This document shows positions 43,197-52,967 of a stretch of DNA of 64,000 nucleotides, one piece after another. Below the pieces are notes generated by a model that saw only the letters and a program-made list of their open reading frames with translations, was not told the DNA's origin and made no database searches. The translations under genes and the position numbers were made by a program. Origin of the DNA: Spirosoma lacussanchae (GTDB lineage: Bacteria; Bacteroidota; Bacteroidia; Cytophagales; Spirosomataceae); the NCBI RefSeq assembly GCF_005870035.1, contig NZ_SWJG01000001.1, positions 1,165,639-1,229,638 of the forward strand, in the 5' to 3' direction. Position 1 is the stretch's first letter. Each line of letters begins with the position of its first letter.

Positions 43197-45515
43197 TTAG
43201 GAGAGCGCTTTGCGGGAGTTACCGGTTTCTTTCTCGTAATAGCCGTAGCTGTAGTAGTACGACTGGCCTTCGCCAACGGCGTTCAGGACGACATTCAGTC
43301 GCTGGAAGCGGTGCTCTTTGTAGAGCGTATCGATCATCTTCAGACACGTTTTCGGCGTGTGATCATTGCGGATCATGAACATGGTCGTGTCGGCAAACGG
43401 AGCAATGAGCTGGGCGTCCGTAACGAGGCCGATCGGGGGCGAGTCAACAATCACGTAGTCGAAGCGCTGGCGCAGTTCGCGGAAGAGCTGCTCAAGTTGT
43501 GGGCTGCTCAGCAGCTCCGACGGGTTCGGAGGCAGTGGTCCGCTCGTTATGATCTGGTAATTGGGGAAACCCGGTACCGGCTGCAGAATATCGTCCAGCG
43601 TGGCCTCCTGAATCAGGTAGTTGCTCAGACCCGCCCGGTTCGGAATGTTCAGTACCGAGTGGAGCTTGGGTTTGCGCAGGTCCATTTCCAGAATAACCGT
43701 TGGCCGATCGACCAGGGCCAGGCTGGCGCCCAGGTTCAGCGACAGGAAGGATTTACCTTCGCCACTGATGCTCGAGGTGAACAGGACAACCTGACTGTCG
43801 GTGGGGTTGCTGCGCAGGAACTGGAGGTTGGTGCGCAGCGTCCGGATCTGTTCGGCAATGACCGAGCGTTTGCCGGAGAGCATCACCAGCGGATCGTTGT
43901 TCCGGCTGGCTACCACTTCGCCCAGGATCGGTACCTGCGAGGCATCTTCTACGTCGGAACGGTGACTGATCCGGTCGTTCAGCGCATCGCGGCCAGCCAG
44001 TACGCCTACCGGCAGTAATAGGCCGAGCATGCCGAACAGCAGGAAGATGGTACTCTTCACGGGCTTCACCGGGTTGCTGCCGCTGCGGGGCGCGTCGATG
44101 GTGCGGCTGTCGGCTACGGTCGATGCGTAGGAGAGGGCCGTTTCTTCGCGTTTCTCGAGCAGGTAGGTATACAGGTTGTTTTTGATAGCCTGCTGGCGGG
44201 TAATGTTGACCAGGGTCCGCTCCTTGCTGGGAATGCTGCGGATCTGGCTTTCCAGCTGGCGATTGGTGTTTCTGAGGTTGCGCTCCGTGCTCTGCAGGGT
44301 CCGTTTCATGTTCTGAACGTTTTCCGAGAGGCTGCTCCGAACGATCTTGATCTGGCTGTCGAGCGACTGCAGCATGGGGTTGTTGGGCGCGGTAGTGCGG
44401 CTCAGCTGATCGCGCTGCAGTTCCAGCTCGTTCATTTTACCAACCAGACTGATCAGCACCGGATCGCCAACGGTCAGGGTAGACGGGGCCACCCCGCGCT
44501 CGTTGTTCTGGCTGTTGACGTAGCGCTCAATATCCTGAATGGCGTTCAGCTGGATGCTGGCCTGGTTCAGCTGGGCATCGTTTTCTTTGACTGTTTCGAG
44601 AAATACCTGCGCCTGCGAACTCAGGTCCGTGATGCCCTGCGACGACTTGTACGACTCTACGCCCTTCTCAACGGTGGTCAGCTCGCCCGCAATCAGCCGA
44701 AGCCGGTCTTCGATAAAGTTGAGGGTGTTGGAGGCAACGATGTTCTTATCGGTGATAGCGTCCTGATTGTAGGCTTCGATGAGCTTGGTGAGTACGGCTT
44801 CTCCTTTGCGCGGAACGGCGTCTTCGAGCGTCAGCTGCAATACGGTAGAGGCTTTGCTGCTGGGCTCGGCCGTCAGATTTTTTAGGTAGCGCTCAACGGT
44901 AGCGGCCCGTGGGCTAACCCGTACAATTAGGGGCTCATCAGCTACGTTGAGGGGCTGGCGGGTAAAGAATCGTAACCGACCGTATGGCGTGTGAACGCTC
45001 TGGTTAACCGGATAAGCCAGGTTATTAATGCGAACGACCCGAGGGCTAACCACCGTAAGGGTTAGCTCTTCATCGTACAGATGCGGCTTGGCTTTTTCAA
45101 CAATCAGCTTGATCGGCGACTGGTCGTAGATCTCCTGCTTAATGGTAGCGGTTGGGCGGAAATACTGCACTTCCAGGCCCAGTTCACCAACCACTTTGCT
45201 CATGAGCGAAAACGATTTGAGGATTTCCATCTCGTTTTCGATTACTTTTTTAGGAGCGAAGATGTCCATCTCCTTCAGGATGTTTTCTTCGCTCAGCCCC
45301 TTCTTATCGTCTTTGATCAAAAGACTTGTCTTTACCTGATAGATAGGTATTTGGTACAGGGAGTAGGCATAAGCTGCCCCCAGTGCTACGAGTATTGATA
45401 GCAGAAACCAGGGCCAATGCTTTAGGTAGCGCATCAATACGACCCGTAGGTTTGGCTCTTTTTCGCCGTCGTACACCTGGTAAGGCGCGTAAGCATACGT
45501 ACTCTGATTTGACAT
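43197..45515 (-). CDS. Polysaccharide co-polymerase / BY-kinase (Wzc-like)
   Basis: 772-aa fused chain-length regulator and tyrosine autokinase. N-terminal Wzz domain (about 20-130) after a first TM helix (WFLLSILVALGAAYAYS), periplasmic coiled coils (about 260-440), a second TM helix near 500-520, then the kinase: Walker A TSSISGEGKS, Walker A' VILEMDLRKP, Walker B DYVIVDSPPIG. The C-terminus ends in a tyrosine cluster (YYYSYGYYEKE), the autophosphorylation site. It controls polymerisation and export with Wza. The PHP phosphatase at 24281 is its likely counterpart. It lies 65 bases downstream of wza in one operon. Confidence 0.95.
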   Translation of the reverse strand: MSNQSTYAYAPYQVYDGEKEPNLRVVLMRYLKHWPWFLLSILVALGAAYAYSLYQIPIYQVKTSLLIKDDKKGLSEENILKEMDIFAPKKVIENEMEILKSFSLMSKVVGELGLEVQYFRPTATIKQEIYDQSPIKLIVEKAKPHLYDEELTLTVVSPRVVRINNLAYPVNQSVHTPYGRLRFFTRQPLNVADEPLIVRVSPRAATVERYLKNLTAEPSSKASTVLQLTLEDAVPRKGEAVLTKLIEAYNQDAITDKNIVASNTLNFIEDRLRLIAGELTTVEKGVESYKSSQGITDLSSQAQVFLETVKENDAQLNQASIQLNAIQDIERYVNSQNNERGVAPSTLTVGDPVLISLVGKMNELELQRDQLSRTTAPNNPMLQSLDSQIKIVRSSLSENVQNMKRTLQSTERNLRNTNRQLESQIRSIPSKERTLVNITRQQAIKNNLYTYLLEKREETALSYASTVADSRTIDAPRSGSNPVKPVKSTIFLLFGMLGLLLPVGVLAGRDALNDRISHRSDVEDASQVPILGEVVASRNNDPLVMLSGKRSVIAEQIRTLRTNLQFLRSNPTDSQVVLFTSSISGEGKSFLSLNLGASLALVDRPTVILEMDLRKPKLHSVLNIPNRAGLSNYLIQEATLDDILQPVPGFPNYQIITSGPLPPNPSELLSSPQLEQLFRELRQRFDYVIVDSPPIGLVTDAQLIAPFADTTMFMIRNDHTPKTCLKMIDTLYKEHRFQRLNVVLNAVGEGQSYYYSYGYYEKETGNSRKALS

Positions 45516-45580
45516 AATCGTGTCAGTTTACAATTGAGAAGTCATTAACAGTTGAATAGCATCGCGTGCGGTGGAGTGAC

Positions 45581-46405
45581 TTAGAAACGGGATACGATAA
45601 TCGCTACGAACGAGAGCGCGCTGAGAACAATGGGCAAAATCTGATTGGTACGGTCGGCCGTGGCAGCCCGTGCGCGGCCCGGTTCTACATAAACCACATC
45701 GTTCGGATGCAGGTAGTAGTAGGGCGAGTTGAAAACATCGCGTTTGGTCAGGTCGACCCGGCCGAACGTACGCTGGCCGTTTTCTTCCCGAATGATGAGA
45801 ACGTTATCGCGCCGGCCATAGATGGTAACATCGCCCGACAGGCTCAGGGCTTCGAGCAGGGTGATCTGCTCGTTTGGAATGGCAAACAGAGAGGGGCGGC
45901 TCACTTCGCCCATGACCGATACCCGGAACGTCTGGTTACGTACGTTGACAGTAGGTTCTTTCAGGTACTCAGTCAGCATACCGCGTATTTTCTCCTTGAT
46001 CTGCGCTACTGTCTGGCCCGCCACGTTCACTTTTCCCACCATCGGTAACTCAATGGCACCGGTTGCATCGACCAGATAGCCGTTAATTGCTTGCAGAGGG
46101 GTGGTTGGTGAGGCTGGGGCGGTCTGAACTGATCCGCCAGCGGCAATAGGAGAATACGGGTTGAAAAAGGATGAGGCTTCTGGATTTAAGCTGCTCACCT
46201 GAACCGAGAGGACATCGCCGGTCTGAATTTTTGGAACATACCGTTCAGCAGCGGCAGTCGTAGCAGTAGCCTGGGCTAGGTCGTCCTGAAAGTAAGCGAG
46301 TTCTTTTGTAGAAGCACAGCCGGCTATGTACTGACTACAAATCAGTAAACCTAGTATAACATAGTGTCCGTAATGATTGAGTCTGTGCGGGAGAGCTATT
46401 TTCAT
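45581..46405 (-). CDS. Polysaccharide export outer-membrane lipoprotein (Wza-like)
   Basis: 274-aa export protein. The lipobox IAGCAS gives acylation at the Cys near 30. The Poly_export domain begins at VPKIQTGDVLSVQVSS (about 58) and continues with GAIELPMVGKVNVAGQTVAQIKEKI; an SLBB-type region follows (VSVMGEVSRPSLFAIPNEQITLLEALSLSGDV). A hydrophobic C-terminal segment (ILPIVLSALSFVAIIV) is the usual Bacteroidota form in place of the Escherichia C-terminal pore helix. It forms the outer-membrane exit for the polymer. It is the first gene of the minus-strand half and has its own promoter. Confidence 0.93.
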   Translation of the reverse strand: MKIALPHRLNHYGHYVILGLLICSQYIAGCASTKELAYFQDDLAQATATTAAAERYVPKIQTGDVLSVQVSSLNPEASSFFNPYSPIAAGGSVQTAPASPTTPLQAINGYLVDATGAIELPMVGKVNVAGQTVAQIKEKIRGMLTEYLKEPTVNVRNQTFRVSVMGEVSRPSLFAIPNEQITLLEALSLSGDVTIYGRRDNVLIIREENGQRTFGRVDLTKRDVFNSPYYYLHPNDVVYVEPGRARAATADRTNQILPIVLSALSFVAIIVSRF

Positions 46406-46464
46406 AAACTAGTATCTTTAGTAGGATTGTGCGTATTATTGACTATTAGTTTGAACAGGCTTAG

Positions 46465-46496
46465 CAAAAATAGTAAATACTATATTTACGAAACAA
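46465..46496 (-). promoter_or_regulatory. Promoter of wza-wzc
   Basis: On the minus strand, TTG (46496-46494), 21 bases, TATTTTTG (46472-46465). It fits the Bacteroidota consensus. The ATG is about 60 bases downstream. Confidence 0.55.
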
Positions 46497-46800
46497 GAGT
46501 TCAGTTAATAAATTATACAACTGTCTGGAAAAGTAATATAGCTTGTATGTCAGCGATTTACTCCCGATTGTGCTGAGGGTCAGTACGGTTAGCTGTCAAA
46601 TAAGTCGCTTTAGTGACAAAAAGGTCAGTTTTATAACTAGTTGATTTATAGGTATTTAAAATTTAAATATATTAGTTTTGTCCAGTTATTGAAATTTGAC
46701 TGTAAAGTCTATATTTCAAATATACATATATTCATTTGAGATAATGAGAATACAGAAATTGTATTTTAAGTAGAATAAACCCGATTAAATACTATAGTAC

Positions 46801-46831
46801 TTGTTACTGTAATTATGCTTACATAAATTTG
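46801..46831 (+). promoter_or_regulatory. Promoter of the 46852 gene
   Basis: TTG at 46801-46803, 20 bases, TAAATTTG at 46824-46831, a full match to TAnnTTTG. The start codon is only 20 bases downstream, giving a very short leader. Confidence 0.6.
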
Positions 46832-46851
46832 ATCTAAGCCTATTAGATCTT

Positions 46852-47559
46852 ATGTATACCCTGCACAAGTATCTCCTGAGCATTGGTCTTAGCCTATCTG
46901 TAGGGGCAGGCTACTGTCAGTCGTCTTCAGATTCACTGGCGAGAGGCCTCAACAACCAGTCGCTGGGTATACAACTCACCACCACCGGGCCCGGCGTTTT
47001 CTACGCCCGCACGCTAAGCCAGCCGCATCGCCTGGCGCTGGTGGTCCGCGGTCAGTATATCGCCTATCGGAAGCCCATCCAGATCGAAACGGCTCCCAAC
47101 TCATTCCTGACCGTAGATCCTGATTTCATGATCGGTATAGCCCAGGCCGGGCTTAACTGGCATCCGTTTCGGCGGGGGGCGTTTTTCCTGGCGGGCGGAG
47201 TTGGGTACTCCTGGCATCCGCATCTGGGCGTTATCGCAACGGCCGATACAAAACTGAACCTGGGTGGGCTGGAGCTAACCCCCGAAGATGTGGGCACGAT
47301 CGACCTGGCTATCCGCTGGAGTCCGGTCGTAGGCTATGTAGGCTGGGGGTTCGGGCGGGTTATTCCCCGTAAACGCGTTGGTGTCGGATTCGAAATGGGC
47401 GTCTTCTACCTGGGTAAGCCCCGCATCGATCTGAAGTATGAAGGGTTTCTGGAAACGACCAACCTGTCGGAGCAGATCCCGGTGGTTGAGCGTAACCTGC
47501 GCAACTATCGCTACCTGCCCACGCTGAATCTGCGCGTCGGCTACCGGCTGAGCCGTTGA
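46852..47559 (+). CDS. Predicted outer-membrane beta-barrel protein, unknown function
   Basis: 235-aa protein with a signal peptide (MYTLHKYLLSIGLSLSVGAGYCQ) and alternating strands typical of a small outer-membrane barrel: GVFYARTLSQPHRLALVVRGQYI, AQAGLNWHPFRRGAFFLAGGVGYSW, VVGYVGWGFGRVIPRKRVGVGFEMGVFYLG and a final YLPTLNLRVGYRL, which ends near an aromatic as barrel proteins do. No named family was recognised. It is followed 42 bases later by a large lipoprotein gene, and the two probably form an envelope pair. Confidence 0.7.
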   Translation: MYTLHKYLLSIGLSLSVGAGYCQSSSDSLARGLNNQSLGIQLTTTGPGVFYARTLSQPHRLALVVRGQYIAYRKPIQIETAPNSFLTVDPDFMIGIAQAGLNWHPFRRGAFFLAGGVGYSWHPHLGVIATADTKLNLGGLELTPEDVGTIDLAIRWSPVVGYVGWGFGRVIPRKRVGVGFEMGVFYLGKPRIDLKYEGFLETTNLSEQIPVVERNLRNYRYLPTLNLRVGYRLSR

Positions 47560-47601
47560 TACACTACTAGCTGCTGACACGACTGCAATCCAACTCAACT
47601 C

Positions 47602-49224
47602 ATGACTATACGTCGGCTATCCTCTCTCTTATGTGCTGGTCTGGCTACTGGCCTGCTTACCTGCCAGAACCCGTTAGACGGGGTTCAGCTGCGGGTCAAA
47701 GATCCTATCCAGATCGGTGTCGTCGAGGTTCGACTCTACGATCCGGCGGGTAACCCGCGGCCAACCGATAATCGTATTACCCTGGCTGGCCCAAACGCGA
47801 CTCAGGTCGTTACTACCCTCAACACAACCCGCTACCGGATCAATCCTGACGGGATATTGCTGCTGGCTCCGTCGCCTTTGGTGACCCTGTCGGCGCAGGC
47901 GCCGTTCCGGTTTACTACCGTCGTTGAAGCGGAAGGGTATATGACGATCGTGCAGCCCATCGTACAAACCGGGCCGGGGCGGGTAACGCGGGTGGTTCGG
48001 CAAATCAGCCTCAGTAAGCCACCCCGCACCCTGACGCCTGCCCGCCTGACCGGTCAGGCGGGGGCTGACGGTACCCTGATGGCCCCCTTCAGCCTCACCA
48101 CCACCGGCCTGACTGCAGACGTCGACCGGGCGTCGGTCACCCTGTCGGCCGGTACCCGCCTGACCGATCGGGATGGGCAGGCCGTGGGGGGGAAGCTGAC
48201 CATGCAGGTGTTACAAACCCACACCCGGGCCGGTGATGTGACCAGCCAGGTGCCGGGGGGCGGTATACTCTCCAACGTACACGGACAAAACGGCGGACCG
48301 GCACCGGGTAGCCTGCGGGTAACCTCGCTGGCGGGTTCGCTGACCCTGGAGATCTACAACGAAGCGTATCTGCTGGCCCACGGCCTGTCGCAACCGGCCC
48401 GTCTGACCATGGATATCAATCCGGCCACCATCAACGGCAGCAACGGCCGGCGCGTGCAACCCGGCGACTCGATTCCGCTCTACAGCTACGATGCCTTCGC
48501 CAACCGCTGGCAGCAGGAAACCCCGGGAGTTATCGTACGAAACAGCCAGAACAACCGGCTGGAGTACCGCGCCACGGCCAGCCGCACAGCCGCCTACGTG
48601 GCCACCTGGACGGAGTCGGTTTGCGACCTGGGACCCGTTTTTACCATAAGCAGTAAGCTGGCCAATGTGGATGTCAACTACCGCTGCGAACTGATTGACG
48701 CTACTACCGGCCAGCGTATCAGCAACTTCTACGCGAACGTGAACAACGGGGCCTCTATCCGGGTGTCGGGGCAGCCAGGCGGGCGGCAGTTAAAACTGCG
48801 GATCTACGACGAAACCGACGCCTGGGGCAAAGGTGCCAAAGGGGGGCTGATGGCCGAGTCGGCGGTAGGCGAAACCTGCGATCCGTCACCCATTGCGGTC
48901 AGTCTGGCGTCGCTGCCGGTACCGCCGGTCATGAATCTGTCGTTCGATTTCGAATGCCCTAAAGGAACCACCCTCGACGAGTCGGCCCTGCCGGCCCAGA
49001 TCCGGACCCAGTACAGCGAAACCGGTAAGGAAAACTGGCGGGAGCTGATTACGGCCACCCGCACGCAACGCAAGGTAGCTTCGTACAAACTGAAGATCGG
49101 GCAACGGTACGATTTTCGGGCCAGCACCGACGGTGGAGCTACCTGGCCCCTGCGGCAGAACAATTACCTGGTCGATAAGCCCGAGTGGAAACTGGATATC
49201 AACGCGCCCATGTACTGCAAGTAA
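47602..49224 (+). CDS. Large putative lipoprotein with regulatory-like beta domains
   Basis: 540-aa protein with a lipobox-like GLLTCQN (Cys near 21). The mature part looks all-beta: an N-terminal GVVEVRLYDPAGNPRPTDNRITL segment like a carboxypeptidase-regulatory domain, a middle LTDRDGQAVGGKLTMQVLQTHT...PGDSIPLYSYDAFANRWQQE block that resembles FAM171-type or ZU5-like repeats of Bacteroidota surface proteins, and a C-terminal Cys-bearing module. Function unknown. It lies in one run with the barrel protein upstream and the GT9 gene 15 bases downstream. Confidence 0.65.
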   Translation: MTIRRLSSLLCAGLATGLLTCQNPLDGVQLRVKDPIQIGVVEVRLYDPAGNPRPTDNRITLAGPNATQVVTTLNTTRYRINPDGILLLAPSPLVTLSAQAPFRFTTVVEAEGYMTIVQPIVQTGPGRVTRVVRQISLSKPPRTLTPARLTGQAGADGTLMAPFSLTTTGLTADVDRASVTLSAGTRLTDRDGQAVGGKLTMQVLQTHTRAGDVTSQVPGGGILSNVHGQNGGPAPGSLRVTSLAGSLTLEIYNEAYLLAHGLSQPARLTMDINPATINGSNGRRVQPGDSIPLYSYDAFANRWQQETPGVIVRNSQNNRLEYRATASRTAAYVATWTESVCDLGPVFTISSKLANVDVNYRCELIDATTGQRISNFYANVNNGASIRVSGQPGGRQLKLRIYDETDAWGKGAKGGLMAESAVGETCDPSPIAVSLASLPVPPVMNLSFDFECPKGTTLDESALPAQIRTQYSETGKENWRELITATRTQRKVASYKLKIGQRYDFRASTDGGATWPLRQNNYLVDKPEWKLDINAPMYCK

Positions 49225-49239
49225 ACGGCCCATCTGACT

Positions 49240-50232
49240 ATGGCACGCCCCACAAAAATCCTGATTCTGCGGTTTTCATCCATCGGCGATATCGTGCTGA
49301 CGAGTCCGGTTGTGCGCTGCCTGAAGCAGCAACTGCCCGGCCTGCTGGTTCATTACGCGACCAAACGGGCCTATTCGGCACTGATCGAGCCCAATCCCTA
49401 TATCGACAAAGGCTATTATCTGGACGATAGCCTGGCCGCATTAATTCGTCAGCTTCGGGCCGAGCAGTATGATCTGGTCATCGATCTGCACAACAACCTG
49501 CGCACCCGGGCCGTGAAGCTGGCGTTGGGGAAACCGGGCTACACGGTCGACAAACTCAACTGGCGGAAGTGGCTATACGTCCGCTGGAAAGTCAACTATA
49601 TGCCCGACCGGCACATCGTTGACCGCTATCTGGACACCGTAATCCCGCTGGGCGTCAGCAATGACGGCGGGGGACTCGATTATTTCATTCCTGAAGCCGA
49701 CCAGGTAACCATGGATCAGTTGCCGGTAACCCACCGGTACGGCTACGTAGCCTACGCCATGGGCGGGCAACACGCCACCAAGCGACTGCCGGTGTCGCGT
49801 ATGATTGAGCTGGTGCAGCACATCGACTACCCGGTGGTGCTGCTGGGCGGGGCCGAAGACCGGGAGGCTGGAGCCGCTGTTCTGCAGGCGCTTGGTCCCG
49901 ATCGGGTCTATAATGCCTGCGGCCTGTACCCGTTCAGCCAGTCGGCGTCGCTGGTGCAGCAGGCCCGGGTGGTGTTCAGTCACGATACGGGGCTGATGCA
50001 CGTGGCGGCAGCGTTCAGAAAGAAGGTCTACACCCTCTGGGGCAACACCACTCCCGAGCTGGGCATGTATCCCTATCAGACCCCGCACCTATCCCTGCAG
50101 GTACCGAATCTGCCTTGCCGCCCCTGCTCGAAAATCGGTTCGGCGCGTTGTCCACAGGGACATTTTCGCTGCATGAACGAGCTGAATCTGGGCGTGCCTA
50201 TGCCCGAGCTGAGCCGCGAGCGGATCGCGTAA
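49240..50232 (+). CDS. Glycosyltransferase family 9 (heptosyltransferase-like)
   Basis: 330-aa GT-B transferase of the LPS heptosyltransferase group. Motifs are ILILRFSSIGDIVLTSPVVRCLKQQ at the N-terminus with the catalytic-Asp region, YDLVIDLHNNLRTRAVK, VVLLGGAEDREAGAAVL, VFSHDTGLMHVAAAF and LWGNTTPELGMYPY. It adds a sugar, usually an ADP-heptose, to the lipid A core. A run of Cys near the C-terminus (PCRPCSKIGSARCPQGHFRCM) is a family feature. mutS starts 60 bases downstream with its own promoter. Confidence 0.92.
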   Translation: MARPTKILILRFSSIGDIVLTSPVVRCLKQQLPGLLVHYATKRAYSALIEPNPYIDKGYYLDDSLAALIRQLRAEQYDLVIDLHNNLRTRAVKLALGKPGYTVDKLNWRKWLYVRWKVNYMPDRHIVDRYLDTVIPLGVSNDGGGLDYFIPEADQVTMDQLPVTHRYGYVAYAMGGQHATKRLPVSRMIELVQHIDYPVVLLGGAEDREAGAAVLQALGPDRVYNACGLYPFSQSASLVQQARVVFSHDTGLMHVAAAFRKKVYTLWGNTTPELGMYPYQTPHLSLQVPNLPCRPCSKIGSARCPQGHFRCMNELNLGVPMPELSRERIA

Positions 50233-50236
50233 ACAA

Positions 50237-50268
50237 TTCGGTTTTCCCCCGAAAAATCACTATTTTTG
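50237..50268 (+). promoter_or_regulatory. Putative mutS promoter
   Basis: TTCG (50237-50240), 20 bases, TATTTTTG (50261-50268). The -7 match is full, the -33 match partial. It starts the transcript about 17 bases before the GTG at 50292. Confidence 0.5.
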
Positions 50269-50291
50269 TTTACGACATCAGCCCGAAACTA

Positions 50292-52967
50292 GTGAAGACA
50301 GCCACTGCCGCAAAGCCACAATCCAGGAAAACAGAAACCCCTCTCAACCGCCAATACAACCAGATTAAGGCCAAATATCCCGGTGCGTTGCTGCTCTTCC
50401 GCGTCGGAGATTTCTACGAGACCTTCGGCGAAGATGCCGTGAAAGCCAGTAAGATTCTGGGCATTACCCTGACCAAGCGCAACAACGGCGGAGCGAACGA
50501 AGAGCTGGCTGGTTTTCCGCACCACTCCCTCGATACCCACCTGCCCAAACTGGTTAGGGCGGGCGAACGGGTAGCGATTTGTGACCAGCTCGAAGACCCG
50601 GCCCTGGCCAAAGGCATTGTCAGGCGGGGCGTTACTGAACTCGTTACGCCGGGCGTTTCTTTCAACGATAACGTACTCGATACCCGCCGGAACAACTACC
50701 TGGCAGCCGTTCACTTCGGCAAGGCCGGCAATGGGCAGGCCGACGACGTGTTTGGCGTGGCTTTTCTGGATATTTCGACCGGCGAGTTTCTGGCCTCGCA
50801 GGGCAACGGACCCTATATCGATAAACTGCTGCAAAGCTTCAACCCGTCGGAGGTGCTGTATTGTAAGCGCAACCGGCAGGAGTTCGGCGCGCTCTTCGGT
50901 GATAAATTTCATACCTATACGCTGGAAGACTGGGCCTTTACCTACGATTTCGGCTACAACTTCCTGAAGCAGCACTTCCAGACCAGCTCGCTGAAAGGAT
51001 TCGGTATCGAAGGCATGCCCGACGGGATTATTGCCGCCGGGGTGATTCTGCACTACCTCAACGAGACCGAGCACAAGGACCTGCAGCACATTACCCGCGT
51101 TACCCGACTCGAAGAAGACCGCTACGTCTGGCTCGACCGGTTCACGATCCGCAACCTTGAGCTGACAGCCGCGCAGCAGGAGGGGGGCGTTCCGCTGATC
51201 CAGATCCTCGACCAGACCGTAACCCCCATGGGGGCGCGGCTGCTTCGGAAGTGGCTGAGCCTGCCCCTCAAGGAAAAAGCGCTGATCGATGAGCGGCTCA
51301 ACATGGTCGAACTTCTTGTCGAGGATATCGAACTGGCCGATACCATGGTCAGCCACCTCCGGCAAATCGGTGATCTGGAACGGCTCGTCTCCAAAGTAGC
51401 CGTTCGGCGGATAAACCCGCGCGAGCTGCTGCAGCTGAAACGGTCGCTGCAACACGTATTGCCGATTAAGGAGATGCTGATCACGGCGCTGAGCCAGTCC
51501 GATACGCCGGGGCTTCATCCGGCGTCGCTGAAGAAATACGCCGATCAGCTCAACCCGGTCGCCTTCCTGATCGATCGGATTGAAGCCGAACTGCGCGAAG
51601 ACCCGCCCACCCTATCTAACCAGGGCGGTATGATCAAGCCAGGTATCAACGCCGAGCTGGATGAGTTAACCGCCATTGCCTACTCGGGAAAAGATTATCT
51701 GCTTCAGCTTCAGGAGCGGGAAGTAGAGCGCACCGGCATCAGTTCGCTCAAAGTGGCGTATAACAAGGTGTTTGGCTACTACCTGGAGGTGACCCACGCC
51801 CACAAAAACCGGGTGCCCGACGACTGGATTCGGAAACAGACGCTGGTTAACGCCGAACGCTACATTACGCCCGAGCTGAAAGAATACGAAGAAAAGATTC
51901 TGAACGCCGAGGAGCAGATTTTCCAGATCGAATCGCGCATGTTTGCCGATCTGATCATGGCCGCTGGTGAGTACGTAGGAGCTATTCAGCAGAATGCCCG
52001 TGTTTTGTCGGTGCTCGATGTGCTCTCCTCGTTTGCGCGGGTAGCCGTTCGGAACAAGTACGTCCGGCCGCAGATGAACGAAAGTAAGGTGCTGAACATC
52101 AAAGACGGGCGGCACCCCGTTATCGAGCAGCAGCTGCCTCCCGGCGAGCCCTACATTCCGAACGATATTTATCTTGACGACGAAACCCAGCAGATCATCA
52201 TCATTACCGGCCCTAACATGGCGGGGAAATCGGCCCTGCTGCGACAAACGGCGCTAATCGTGCTCATGGCCCAGTCGGGCAGTTTTGTGCCAGCTTCCCT
52301 GGCCGAGATTGGGCTGGTCGACAAGATTTTCACCCGCGTGGGTGCGTCGGATAATTTGTCGAGGGGCGAGAGCACGTTCATGGTCGAGATGACCGAAACG
52401 GCCAGCATCCTGAATAACCTCAGCGAGCGGAGCCTGGTCCTTATGGACGAGATCGGGCGCGGCACCAGCACCTACGACGGGGTGTCTATTGCGTGGGCCA
52501 TTACCGAATACCTCCACAACAAGACCGACTGTCGGCCCAAAACCCTCTTCGCGACTCACTATCACGAACTGAATGACCTGGCTGTCGATAACCCGCGCAT
52601 CCGCAACTACAACGTGTCGGTGAAGGAGATGGGCAATAAGGTGATTTTTTTGCGCAAGCTGAAAGAAGGCGGGTCTGAGCACAGCTTCGGTATTCACGTG
52701 GCGCAGATGGCCGGTATGCCCGCGCAGGTGGTAAACCGGGCGGGCGAGATCCTGAAGCAGCTGGAGGCTTCGCACGTTCGGGAAACCAACAAGGAGAAAA
52801 TCCGCGAGGCCGTACCACAGGAACGCGAGCTGGCCCTCCGCATCATCGAAGCCGGCGACCCGCGTTCCGAAGCCATCCGCGAAAAACTCCGCGCCATCGA
52901 CGTCAACCGCCTGACCCCCATTGAAGCGCTGCTGAAACTCAACGAACTGCTGAAACTGGCCGAATGA
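50292..52967 (+). CDS. mutS: DNA mismatch repair protein MutS
   Basis: 891-aa MutS. Mismatch-binding FYE motif in LFRVGDFYETFGEDA near residue 40, connector and lever domains, clamp, then the ATPase: Walker A GPNMAGKSALLRQ, DNLSRGESTFMVEM, Walker B LVLMDEIGRGTSTYDG and the FATHYHEL switch. The reading frame is open back to 50115, but that part overlaps GT9 and lies before the promoter. The GTG at 50292 gives MKTATAAKPQ...ETPLNRQYNQIKAKYPG, the normal Bacteroidota N-terminus. MutL is not adjacent. Confidence 0.96.
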   Translation: MKTATAAKPQSRKTETPLNRQYNQIKAKYPGALLLFRVGDFYETFGEDAVKASKILGITLTKRNNGGANEELAGFPHHSLDTHLPKLVRAGERVAICDQLEDPALAKGIVRRGVTELVTPGVSFNDNVLDTRRNNYLAAVHFGKAGNGQADDVFGVAFLDISTGEFLASQGNGPYIDKLLQSFNPSEVLYCKRNRQEFGALFGDKFHTYTLEDWAFTYDFGYNFLKQHFQTSSLKGFGIEGMPDGIIAAGVILHYLNETEHKDLQHITRVTRLEEDRYVWLDRFTIRNLELTAAQQEGGVPLIQILDQTVTPMGARLLRKWLSLPLKEKALIDERLNMVELLVEDIELADTMVSHLRQIGDLERLVSKVAVRRINPRELLQLKRSLQHVLPIKEMLITALSQSDTPGLHPASLKKYADQLNPVAFLIDRIEAELREDPPTLSNQGGMIKPGINAELDELTAIAYSGKDYLLQLQEREVERTGISSLKVAYNKVFGYYLEVTHAHKNRVPDDWIRKQTLVNAERYITPELKEYEEKILNAEEQIFQIESRMFADLIMAAGEYVGAIQQNARVLSVLDVLSSFARVAVRNKYVRPQMNESKVLNIKDGRHPVIEQQLPPGEPYIPNDIYLDDETQQIIIITGPNMAGKSALLRQTALIVLMAQSGSFVPASLAEIGLVDKIFTRVGASDNLSRGESTFMVEMTETASILNNLSERSLVLMDEIGRGTSTYDGVSIAWAITEYLHNKTDCRPKTLFATHYHELNDLAVDNPRIRNYNVSVKEMGNKVIFLRKLKEGGSEHSFGIHVAQMAGMPAQVVNRAGEILKQLEASHVRETNKEKIREAVPQERELALRIIEAGDPRSEAIREKLRAIDVNRLTPIEALLKLNELLKLAE

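Larger units (their letters stand above)
46406..46851. other. AT-rich divergent intergenic region
   Basis: These 446 bases between wza and the 46852 gene hold the two oppositely oriented promoters listed separately. The middle (46500-46780) is very AT-rich with several TTTAAA/ATTTAAAT words but no regular spacing and no credible reading frame. Confidence 0.6.

Noticed and set aside
50115..50291. N-terminal extension of mutS
   Set aside because: It overlaps the end of the GT9 gene, precedes the promoter and is not part of MutS proteins.
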